Position numbers and translations under genes: made by a program
NCBI GenBank assembly: GCA_902761265.1
Contig: CACWJV010000057.1
Coordinates: 1-10,956 of the forward strand
Reading direction: 5' to 3'
DNA length: 10,956 nucleotides
DNA from: Oscillospiraceae bacterium
GTDB taxonomy: Bacteria > Bacillota > Clostridia > Oscillospirales > Acutalibacteraceae
Part shown: in pieces, positions 1-5,606 of the stretch
How the letters are laid out: each line of letters starts with the position of its first letter
Numbering within the stretch: position 1 is the stretch's first letter
The notes under the pieces: generated by a model
What the model saw: only the letters and a program-made list of their open reading frames with translations
The model's database searches: none
What the model was told of the DNA's origin: nothing

Positions 1-1
1 C

Positions 2-115
2 GAAATGCTCGCCGATCTTTTGATCGCGGCGACGAACGAAGCGATGCGCAAAGCGGACGACGCGATGGAACAGGCGATGGGCGCGTTTAAAAGCGGCCTC
101 GGTCTCCCGTTCTGA
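2..115 (+). CDS. ybaB: YbaB/EbfC family nucleoid-associated protein, C-terminal end (partial)
   Basis: Only the last 37 codons are present; the gene begins before the window. The reading frame from base 2 gives a helical, Met/Ala-rich tail with residues such as LIAATNEAMRKADD, ending in a short Gly-Leu-Pro-Phe tail. This matches the C-terminal helix of YbaB/EbfC proteins, small dimeric DNA-binding proteins of about 100-115 aa. The TGA stop (113-115) shares one base with the recR ATG (115-117), so the two genes are translationally coupled. The ybaB-recR order, often with dnaX upstream, is very common in bacteria and supports the call despite the short fragment. No key residues beyond the helix can be judged. 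Confidence 0.85.
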   Translation, partial: EMLADLLIAATNEAMRKADDAMEQAMGAFKSGLGLPF

Positions 116-730
116 TGGCAGGCTACAATATCGCGTCGCTTGCCCGGTTGGTGGAACAGTTTGAGCGTATGCCCGGCATCGGCCACAAAAGCGCCCAGCG
201 GCTCGCGTTTCATGTTTTGGCGATGAGTGACGCGCAGGCAAAGCAGTTTGCCGAAACGATCCTTGCCGCGCACGACAACATCAAGCAATGCGAACGCTGC
301 TGCAATCTGAGCGAGGAAGCGCTGTGTCCGATTTGCAAAAACGACGCGCGCGACAAAAGCGTGATCTGCGTGGTGGAAGATCCGCGCGACGTGATGGCGT
401 TTGAGCGCACCCATGAATTTGACGGCACCTACCACGTTTTGCACGGCGTCATTTCGCCGATGAACGGCGTGGGGCCGGAGGATATCACGATCAAAGAGCT
501 GCTCGCGCGGCTTTCCGACGGCACGGTGCAGGAGGTCATTATGGCGACCAACCCGACCGTGGAGGGCGAACGTGGAGGGCGAAGCGACGGCGATGTATAT
601 TTCGCGGCTTTTAAAGCCGATGGGCATCACGGTCAGCCGGCTTGCCTACGGTGTGCCGGTCGGCGCCGATCTCGAGTATGCTGACGAGGTGACGCTCACA
701 CGGGCGCTCGAGGGCAGACGGATGCTTTAA
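115..730 (+). pseudogene. recR: Recombination mediator RecR, frameshifted by a 13-bp tandem duplication
   Basis: RecR works with RecF and RecO to load RecA onto gapped DNA. The first part is typical: a helix-hairpin-helix region at residues 19-33 (MPGIGHKSAQRLAFH), a four-Cys zinc site at Cys59, 62, 71 and 74, then a TOPRIM domain from about residue 82. At ATNPTVEGE (144-152) a 13-bp perfect repeat shifts the frame. Translation then runs through about 37 unrelated residues to a TGA at 682-684, giving 189 aa. The lost C-terminus is intact in the next frame from base 584 to the TAA at 728-730 and reads ATAMYISRLLKPMG onward, ending EGRRML. Removing one repeat copy restores a 200-aa protein, the normal family length. 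No Shine-Dalgarno sequence precedes the ATG, so translation probably depends on coupling to ybaB. The truncated product lacks the second half of TOPRIM and is probably inactive, unless the duplication is a sequencing or assembly artefact. Confidence 0.93.
558..583 (+). repeat. Perfect 13-bp tandem duplication inside recR
   Basis: The unit CGTGGAGGGCGAA occurs twice back to back, at 558-570 and 571-583. It encodes the VEGE part of the conserved TOPRIM motif. Thirteen is not a multiple of three, so the second copy breaks the recR frame. Deleting either copy gives the expected protein. Confidence 0.97.
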
Positions 731-733
731 TGT

Positions 734-925
734 AATTCGGAATTCGGAATGCGGAATGCGGAATGCGGAATTATGGTCGCGGGGTTCCGTGCGGCAATCC
801 GACATGCTGCGCCGCGGCGCAATGGCTTTGCAGCCGGAACGGGATCATTTTCCAAAACGGTTTTGACGCATCGCGCTTTGCGCGGCGTCCCTTCATTCTT
901 CATTCTTCATTTTTCATTTTTCATT
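734..925. repeat. Heptamer-bracketed intergenic element with structured core (MITE-like or structured RNA)
   Basis: This 192-bp stretch fills the gap between recR and smpB and has no credible gene. The left edge (734-768) is two AATTCGG then three AATGCGG units, plus a partial AATT. The right edge (891-925), read on the - strand from the outside in, is two AATGAAA then three AATGAAG units. Both ends therefore have the same 2+3 heptamer layout in inverted orientation. The core (769-890) holds nested inverted repeats: GTTCCG 784-789 with CGGAAC 835-840, enclosing GCTGC 806-810 with GCAGC 830-834, with the 12-bp palindrome GCGCCGCGGCGC at 809-820 as an alternative fold. A separate hairpin pairs 865-869 with 885-889 and 872-876 with 880-884. 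A non-autonomous mobile or repeat-derived element is my inference; no transposase or clear target duplication is visible. Confidence 0.7.
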
Positions 926-935
926 AGAAAGGGCG

Positions 936-1412
936 GTGACCGAAGTGGCGGCAGCAAACAAAGACGTTCCGCGTGTAGCGCAGAACAAAAAAGCCTATCA
1001 CGATTTCTTTGTATTGGAAACGTATGAAGCCGGCATTGCGCTGTTCGGCACCGAGGTCAAATCCATCCGCAAGGGCAGGGTCAATCTCAAGGATAGCTGG
1101 TGCAACATCGTCGGCGGCGAAATCTTCGCCAACGGGATGCACATCAGCCCCTATGAGCAGGGCAACATTTTCAACCGCGACCCCATGCGGCCGAAAAAGC
1201 TGCTGATGCACAAAAAAGAGATCGCCCGGCTGTATGCCGAAGTCAAACAGCAGGGGCTCACGCTCATTCCTCTGTCGGTCTATTTTGTCAACGGCCGCGC
1301 GAAGCTGGAGGTCGGCCTTTGCAAAGGGAAAAAGAACTATGACAAACGCGAAGCCCAGGCCAAAAAGGACGCGCAGCGGGATATCGACCGCGCAACCCGG
1401 CCAAAGCTTTGA
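936..1412 (+). CDS. smpB: SsrA-binding protein SmpB
   Basis: SmpB binds the tRNA-like domain of tmRNA, takes the place of the missing anticodon arm and brings tmRNA to stalled ribosomes for trans-translation. The 158-aa product matches the usual length of about 150-160 aa. It shows the N-terminal NKKAYHDFFVLETYEAGIAL block, the conserved GTEVKSIRKGRVNLKDS segment, and the GLCKGKKNYDKRE block before the basic tail (DRATRPKL) that enters the mRNA channel. The start is uncertain: GTG at 936 lies only 2 nt after the GAAAGGG ribosome binding site (927-933), while an in-frame GTG at 945 has an 11-nt gap. No ATG is available near the N-terminus. The tmRNA gene begins 5 nt after the stop, so protein and RNA partner are probably made from one transcript. 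Confidence 0.96.
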   Translation: MTEVAAANKDVPRVAQNKKAYHDFFVLETYEAGIALFGTEVKSIRKGRVNLKDSWCNIVGGEIFANGMHISPYEQGNIFNRDPMRPKKLLMHKKEIARLYAEVKQQGLTLIPLSVYFVNGRAKLEVGLCKGKKNYDKREAQAKKDAQRDIDRATRPKL

Positions 1413-1417
1413 GATAT

Positions 1418-1763
1418 GGGGACGAAAGGATTTCGACGGGGATCCGGAAGTATGAGAAGCGGGTAGTGGCGCGGAACCACTTAAAAAGCCGCAACCTTAA
1501 ATTGAACTGACAATACTACAGTTTTAAAGGCTGCGTAACGCAGCCCGTCTGTGCGCTGAGGACTGCGGCAGCGTAACAGGCGTCGACAAGCAGTGAACGT
1601 GAACAGCGGAGCGACTCGGCCGCCGTCATGCATCAGAGCCTACTGAACCGTTGAGCCTGTCAACCGGCGCAGCGGGAAGGAAATTTCAAACGATTGACTG
1701 CACCCGGAGAAACTTGTATGGATGGGTTTTCGGACGCGGTTTCGATTACCGCCGTCTCCACCA
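1418..1763 (+). ncRNA. ssrA: tmRNA (transfer-messenger RNA), complete
   Basis: This one-piece tmRNA of 346 nt rescues stalled ribosomes, acting first as alanyl-tRNA and then as mRNA for a degradation tag. The 5' end (GGGGACG, 1418-1424) pairs over 7 bp, including one G-U, with CGTCTCC at 1753-1759, followed by ACCA with an encoded CCA at 1761-1763. The 5' side has the conserved GGATTTCGACGGGGATC block. The T arm has a 5-bp stem (1736-1740 with 1748-1752) and a TTCGATT loop. The tag stop TAA (1536-1538) sits in the loop of a 7-bp hairpin (1529-1535 with 1539-1545), as in helix 5 of other tmRNAs. No promoter is evident in the 5-nt gap after smpB, so the RNA is probably cut from an smpB-ssrA transcript by RNase P, or has a promoter inside smpB. 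Confidence 0.97.
1506..1538 (+). other. tmRNA tag-peptide reading frame
   Basis: Reading back from the TAA in the helix-5 loop gives Ala-Ala (GCT GCG), Lys (AAG), Leu, Val, Thr, Thr, Asn, Asp, Thr. The in-frame TGA at 1503-1505 sets the upstream limit. The tag is therefore at most TDNTTVLKAA, plus the Ala carried by the tmRNA. The resume codon is probably ACT (1506-1508) or GAC (1509-1511). The final Ala-Ala fits the family, but Lys stands where most tags have Leu. The stop codon and Ala codons in the hairpin match the E. coli layout and favour this frame over other readings. Confidence 0.7.
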
Positions 1764-1771
1764 ACCACACG

Positions 1772-1806
1772 GGGCTGCGGCCGGCAAAGCTGCAGCCCTG
1801 CTTTTT
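1772..1806 (+). terminator. Rho-independent terminator after ssrA
   Basis: GGGCTGC at 1772-1778 pairs with GCAGCCC at 1792-1798, followed by a T-rich run at 1801-1806. It begins 9 nt after the tmRNA CCA end and would close the smpB-ssrA transcript. Confidence 0.8.
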
Positions 1807-1840
1807 GAAACGGATTTTCAATTACAGGAGGATGATCACT

Positions 1841-2938
1841 ATGAAAACCAACAAGACCTGGAAAGTGCTGACTGCGCTGCTGCTTTGCGCGCTGATCGTG
1901 GTCGGCTGTCTCTATGCGTTCGGCGTGGGTTGGAAAACGCAGCCGGATGCGTCCGTTTCCGGCGAAGAGGCGCTCTCGCTCTGGACTGCGGACGCCGCGT
2001 CGAAAAAGGCGCTGATCGCATACGTCGACGCTGTGACCAAAGAGGGCGGCGAAGACTTTATCCCGGTGGAAAAGCGCGTTGCGGTATTCGATTTGGACGG
2101 CACACTGTTTTGCGAGACCGACCCGAACTATTTTGACTACTGTCTTTTGAAATACCGTGTGCTCGACGACCCGGATTACAAGGACAAGGCTTCCGCCTTT
2201 GAAAAGGAAGTTGCAAACAAGATCAAAGAGCAAAACGAGACCGGCGCGTCGTTTGAAGGGCTGGAGGTGGACCACGGCAAAGCCGTTGCCTCCGCGTTCT
2301 CCGGCATGACCGTTGACGAATTCAACGCCTATATTCAGGAATTCAAAAAGCAGCCTATGCCCTCGTTTGACGGCATGACCCGCGGCGACGGCTGGTATCT
2401 GCCGATGCTGCAGGTGGTCGAATATCTGAAAGCCAACGATTTCACCGTCTATGTGGTCAGCGGCACCGACCGTTTCATTGTCCGCGGCATCGCCGACAAC
2501 TCTCCGCTCGATCTGCCCAACGGCCAGATCATCGGTTCCGACGAAACGCTGGTGGCGCCGGATCAGGGCGACACCGACGGCTTGCAGTACGTCTATGACG
2601 ACGATGACAAGCTGGTGCTCGGCGGCGAGTTCATCGTCAAAAACCTCAAGATGAACAAGGTCACCGTCATCATGCAGGAGATCGGCGTGCAGCCGGTGCT
2701 TTCGTTCGGCAACTCCACCGGCGACGGCAGCATGGCGGAATATGTCACGAGCGGCAACCCGTATAAGAGTCTGGCGTTCATGCTTTGCTGCGACGACACC
2801 GCGCGCGAAAACGGCAACGAGGAAAAGGCCCAGAAGATGGTCGACCTTTGCGCCGAATTCGATTGGGTGCCGGTTTCGATGAAGAACGACTGGACGACGA
2901 TCTACGGCGACGGTGTGACCAAAAAAGCCGCGCAGTAA
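1841..2938 (+). CDS. Membrane-anchored or lipoprotein HAD-superfamily phosphatase
   Basis: This 365-aa protein is predicted to be an extracytoplasmic phosphatase of the haloacid dehalogenase superfamily. The N-terminus has a basic start and a hydrophobic stretch at about 8-30. VVGC (20-23) fits a lipobox with Cys23, but the hydrophobic run continues after it, so a simple membrane anchor is also possible. HAD motif I is DLDGT at 84-88 (Asp84 nucleophile, Asp86 acid/base). Motif II is SGTDRF at 207-212. Motif III is one of the lysines near 267-273, and motif IV is GNSTGD at 290-295. The segment between motifs I and II, about 120 residues, is long enough for a cap domain, as in phosphoserine-phosphatase-like members. 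ATG 1841 is chosen for the AGGAGG at 1826-1831; the open frame extends upstream into ssrA but lacks a credible start there. Terminators on both sides make it a single-gene unit. The substrate is unknown. Confidence 0.85.
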   Translation: MKTNKTWKVLTALLLCALIVVGCLYAFGVGWKTQPDASVSGEEALSLWTADAASKKALIAYVDAVTKEGGEDFIPVEKRVAVFDLDGTLFCETDPNYFDYCLLKYRVLDDPDYKDKASAFEKEVANKIKEQNETGASFEGLEVDHGKAVASAFSGMTVDEFNAYIQEFKKQPMPSFDGMTRGDGWYLPMLQVVEYLKANDFTVYVVSGTDRFIVRGIADNSPLDLPNGQIIGSDETLVAPDQGDTDGLQYVYDDDDKLVLGGEFIVKNLKMNKVTVIMQEIGVQPVLSFGNSTGDGSMAEYVTSGNPYKSLAFMLCCDDTARENGNEEKAQKMVDLCAEFDWVPVSMKNDWTTIYGDGVTKKAAQ

Positions 2939-2960
2939 TCTGCGGACGCAACCGAAACGG

Positions 2961-2994
2961 GCAGCGAAGTCCCAGCGGCTTCGCTGCTTTTTTT
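2961..2994 (+). terminator. Rho-independent terminator after the HAD phosphatase gene
   Basis: A 9-bp perfect stem (GCAGCGAAG 2961-2969 with CTTCGCTGC 2979-2987) is followed directly by seven Ts (2988-2994). This is a textbook intrinsic terminator. Confidence 0.95.
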
Positions 2995-3055
2995 GCCCGG
3001 CGGCACATTGCCGCGCAAAAAACGCAGGATCTTGCCGATTTCTGCCGGCGGGCGG

Positions 3056-3084
3056 TTGATTCGCGCGGCGTTTCATGGTACAAT
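3056..3084 (+). promoter_or_regulatory. Sigma-A-type promoter for the ZIP transporter gene
   Basis: A TTGATT -35 box (3056-3061) and a TACAAT -10 box (3079-3084) are separated by exactly 17 bp. The predicted start is near 3091, just upstream of the AGGGG ribosome binding site (3101-3105). No clear operator is seen. Confidence 0.8.
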
Positions 3085-3116
3085 AGACGAACAAAACAAG
3101 AGGGGATAAAAACGAT

Positions 3117-3896
3117 ATGAATTACAACATTCTTTTGTGCGTCTGCATCCCGTTTGCCGGGACCGTGCTGGGCGCATCGATGGTCTATTTTTTGAAAGAT
3201 CAGATCTCCGACGGCGTGCAGAAAGTGCTGTCGGGCTTTGCTGCCGGCGTTATGGTCGCCGCGTCGATCTGGAGTCTTTTGATTCCGGCGCTGGCGCAAA
3301 ACGAAGACCGCGGCGCCGTCGCGTGCGTGCCGGTTGCGGTCGGTTTTTTGGTCGGCATCGGTTTTTTGCTGCTGCTGGATATTGTGACGCCGCACATGCA
3401 TATGGACAGTCAGGCCGAAGGTCCGCGCCGCGGGTTGAAACGGACGACGCAGCTCATCCTCGCCGTCACGCTCCACAACATCCCCGAGGGTATGGCCGTC
3501 GGCGTGGTGTGTGCAAGCTGGTTGAGCGGCCACAACAACGTCAGCGCCTCCGCCGCGCTGGTGCTTGCCATCGGCATCGCTATCCAGAATTTCCCCGAGG
3601 GCGCAATCGTTTCCATGCCGCTGCGCGCCGAAGGGGTCAAAAAGAGCCGCACCTTCCTTTACGGTTCGCTCTCCGGCGTTGTAGAGCCGATCGCGACGGT
3701 GCTGACGCTGCTCGCCGCCCGGGCGGTAACGGCTGTGCTGCCGCTGCTGCAGGCGTTTGCGGCCGGCGCCATGATCTATGTCGTGGTCGAAGAGCTGGTG
3801 CCGGAAATGGCCAAAGGCAAACACTCCAACCTCGGGACGATCGCGTTTTCGCTCGGCTTTGTATTGATGATGATTCTGGACGTGACGCTGGGCTGA
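3117..3896 (+). CDS. ZIP-family divalent metal transporter (ZupT-like)
   Basis: ZIP proteins move zinc and other divalent metals such as iron or manganese into the cytoplasm. The 259-aa product has about eight hydrophobic segments. The paired metal-site motifs are present: HNIPEG at 120-125 (TM4) and QNFPEG at 157-162 (TM5), with EELVPE at 225-230 near TM7. A His/Met-rich patch, HMHMD (93-97), lies in the loop before TM4 where ZIPs often have a His-rich loop. Length and motifs fit the bacterial ZupT/GufA type. The gene has its own promoter and terminator, so it is monocistronic. No Zur- or MntR-like operator could be recognised, so the metal cannot be assigned. Confidence 0.93.
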   Translation: MNYNILLCVCIPFAGTVLGASMVYFLKDQISDGVQKVLSGFAAGVMVAASIWSLLIPALAQNEDRGAVACVPVAVGFLVGIGFLLLLDIVTPHMHMDSQAEGPRRGLKRTTQLILAVTLHNIPEGMAVGVVCASWLSGHNNVSASAALVLAIGIAIQNFPEGAIVSMPLRAEGVKKSRTFLYGSLSGVVEPIATVLTLLAARAVTAVLPLLQAFAAGAMIYVVVEELVPEMAKGKHSNLGTIAFSLGFVLMMILDVTLG

Positions 3897-3928
3897 GGGC
3901 AGGCGACAAACCAAAACGGAATGGAACA

Positions 3929-3960
3929 AACAGCATCCGGCAGGGTGCTGTTTTCTTTTT
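3929..3960 (+). terminator. Rho-independent terminator after the ZIP gene
   Basis: AACAGCATCC (3929-3938) pairs with GGTGCTGTT (3944-3952), with one G-T pair. A T-rich tract follows to 3960. Confidence 0.88.
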
Positions 3961-3997
3961 GGCAGACTTTTCAAAGACTGTCGGCCGGTGCGCTGTG

Positions 3998-4026
3998 TTG
4001 ACAAAAGGGCCGAATCATGCTATAAT
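3998..4026 (+). promoter_or_regulatory. Perfect-consensus sigma-A promoter of the acylation operon
   Basis: TTGACA (3998-4003) and TATAAT (4021-4026) both match the consensus exactly and are separated by 17 bp, the ideal spacing. The predicted start is near 4033, leaving a leader of about 90 nt. It should drive all five genes to the terminator at 10055, as no other promoter was recognised in between. Confidence 0.93.
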
Positions 4027-4060
4027 CAATCGAATTATTATGGAAGTATTCTCGAAAGTT

Positions 4061-4099
4061 CTGAGCCTCTTTTCGGATCTTTTGATTCGGAAAACTCAG
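4061..4099 (+). promoter_or_regulatory. Leader hairpin in the 5' UTR of the acylation operon
   Basis: CTGAG 4061-4065 pairs with CTCAG 4095-4099. After a 4-nt bulge, TTTTC 4070-4074 pairs with GAAAA 4090-4094. GGATC 4075-4079 pairs with GATTC 4084-4088 (one G-U) around a TTTT loop. About 15 bp form in all. It lies just before the ribosome binding site of the first gene and has no T tract, so it may protect mRNA or tune translation. It matches no riboswitch class I know. Confidence 0.55.
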
Positions 4100-4101
4100 G
4101 C

Positions 4102-4125
4102 ATGAAAGGAAAGAAAGCGGCGTGA
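4102..4125 (+). other. Possible 7-codon leader ORF overlapping the start of the SGNH gene
   Basis: ATG at 4102 opens a frame reading M-K-G-K-K-A-A and a TGA at 4123-4125. The stop overlaps the GTG start of the next gene in the four bases GTGA. It has only a weak AGG upstream, and its own codons contain the AAAGGAAAG ribosome binding site of the next gene. Chance is a fair explanation. Confidence 0.25.
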
Positions 4126-5582
4126 AAAAATTTCTATCGCATGCAGGCTGGCTGATTTTGTTTCTGGCCGTACTCGTGGTGCTGTACAAAGGGTTTGACT
4201 ATCTGATTTCGGACGACACGGAATCGCAGACCCGCGTGTCGTTCCACGATTATTACAAGGAGGACAAGATCGACTATCTGTTTATCGGTCCCTCCCATAC
4301 GAACCATGAGATCAACGCGGTGCGTCTGTCGCAGGAGCTGGATCAGAATGTGTTCAACCTGTCGACCTCGAGTCAGGATTTTATCGGCGCCTATTACCTG
4401 GTACGGGAAGCGATCAAGGAAAAGAAGACCGACCGCATTTTTATGGAGCTGTCTGTGTCGCGGCTCGCGGTTAAGGAAACGGATGAAACGGCGGTCTATA
4501 TCATCACCGACTATATCAAATCACCGATTCTGCGAGCGCAGTATCTGATGACGTCGTTTGATCTGGAGGGCTATATCAACGCGTTTTTGCGTTTGCGCCG
4601 CAACATTGATCCGCAGGATCTGCCCTCGGCCAAGAAGATCACCAAGCTTTACAGAACCAAACAGGAACCGGCCTACACCGCGTATGAGGGCGGCGAAAAG
4701 TATCTTGGCAAGGGGCAGTGGGCGGTTTGGCGCTCCTGGGCCGACGAAGACACCGGCACGGCCGCGCTGAATCTGAAAATGGGCGGACTGAACAATTTTT
4801 CGGTCGACGCGATTCAGCAAAGGGAAGTTGCATATCTGCAAAAATGCATCGATCTTTGCAAGGACAACGGCGTGGAGCTGACCTTTTATCTGCCGCCGTA
4901 TTCCGAGCTGTATCTGATCAATTTTGAACAGTTTGAAGCAGTGACCGAAACCTTCTACCGGATTGCGCGGGAAAACGAGATTCCGTTGATCGATCTGAAC
5001 CGGGTGAAGGACGACTATCTGCATTTTGAGCTTGCCGATTTTTACAACTCCGACCACGTCAACGCCTATGCCAGCGAGCAGATTGCGGATTTCTTTGCCA
5101 CCTATATCAAAAATCCGGACGGCGATTATTTCTGTGACACCCTTGAGGAAAAACATCCGAAGACCGACAAGATCATTGCGGCCGGTTACATCCCGTATTT
5201 CCAGACGGAAAACGGCGAATATCAGAAAGCCGAGGAGGCCGAGGGCGATATCGAAACGGTGCGGCTGGAAATTTCGGCGCTCTCGTGGATCAAGCGGCCG
5301 GTCAAAGCCCGGATCTATGTGACGGAGCCGCTGGAAGAGGACGAGGACGAAAGGGAAGAATCGGAAGAAGCAGAGGAAGCCGGGAAACCGGAAGAAAAAG
5401 AAGCGGACGAAAAGACGGTCTGGCTCGATAAAAAAGAAGTTGAGGGAGAACGGCTGGACGAGTATACCACACAGTTCGTAGTGCCCTATAACAACCTGAA
5501 AACGTATTACCGCGTCGATTTGCTCGACCCTAAGACGGATGAGGTCTTATATGAAGCCTTCACCCGGTTCGATACGAAATAA
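4122..5582 (+). CDS. Membrane-anchored SGNH/GDSL-type acyl-transfer protein (DltD/AlgX-like role)
   Basis: This 486-aa protein has one N-terminal transmembrane segment (about 8-28) and a large outside domain. The outside domain fits SGNH-type proteins that partner MBOAT acyltransferases, as DltD partners DltB and AlgX-type proteins partner AlgI. The candidate nucleophile is Ser58 in FIGPSHTNHE (block I). Asp311 and His312 in NSDHVNAYASEQ give the C-terminal catalytic pair. Overall likeness to DltD is weak, so the role rests on motif, topology and context. Residues 350-486 look like a separate mostly beta domain, interrupted by an acidic stretch at 402-430 rich in Glu. The GTG start follows AAAGGAAAG (4105-4113) with good spacing, and no nearer in-frame ATG would keep the membrane segment. 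It is the first gene of the operon; MBOAT follows after 24 nt. Confidence 0.75.
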   Translation: MKKFLSHAGWLILFLAVLVVLYKGFDYLISDDTESQTRVSFHDYYKEDKIDYLFIGPSHTNHEINAVRLSQELDQNVFNLSTSSQDFIGAYYLVREAIKEKKTDRIFMELSVSRLAVKETDETAVYIITDYIKSPILRAQYLMTSFDLEGYINAFLRLRRNIDPQDLPSAKKITKLYRTKQEPAYTAYEGGEKYLGKGQWAVWRSWADEDTGTAALNLKMGGLNNFSVDAIQQREVAYLQKCIDLCKDNGVELTFYLPPYSELYLINFEQFEAVTETFYRIARENEIPLIDLNRVKDDYLHFELADFYNSDHVNAYASEQIADFFATYIKNPDGDYFCDTLEEKHPKTDKIIAAGYIPYFQTENGEYQKAEEAEGDIETVRLEISALSWIKRPVKARIYVTEPLEEDEDEREESEEAEEAGKPEEKEADEKTVWLDKKEVEGERLDEYTTQFVVPYNNLKTYYRVDLLDPKTDEVLYEAFTRFDTK

Positions 5583-5606
5583 GCGGGGCGTTGAAAGGAG
5601 TACACT

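Noticed and set aside
734..925. CRISPR array
   Set aside because: Units are 7 bp in direct tandem without spacers, and no cas genes are nearby.
749..1027. Open frame across the heptamer element into smpB
   Set aside because: It starts in the repeat array, crosses the structured core and overlaps smpB in another frame, with no family likeness.
1562..1576. Alternative tmRNA tag ending in Ala-Ala-Ala-stop at 1565-1576
   Set aside because: It is in a different frame and not in the helix-5 hairpin loop, whereas the TAA at 1536 has the conserved hairpin setting.
1694..1722. TTGACT-17 bp-TATGGA as a promoter for the HAD gene
   Set aside because: It lies in the structured 3' part of the tmRNA, the -10 match is poor, and the ssrA terminator stands between it and the gene.
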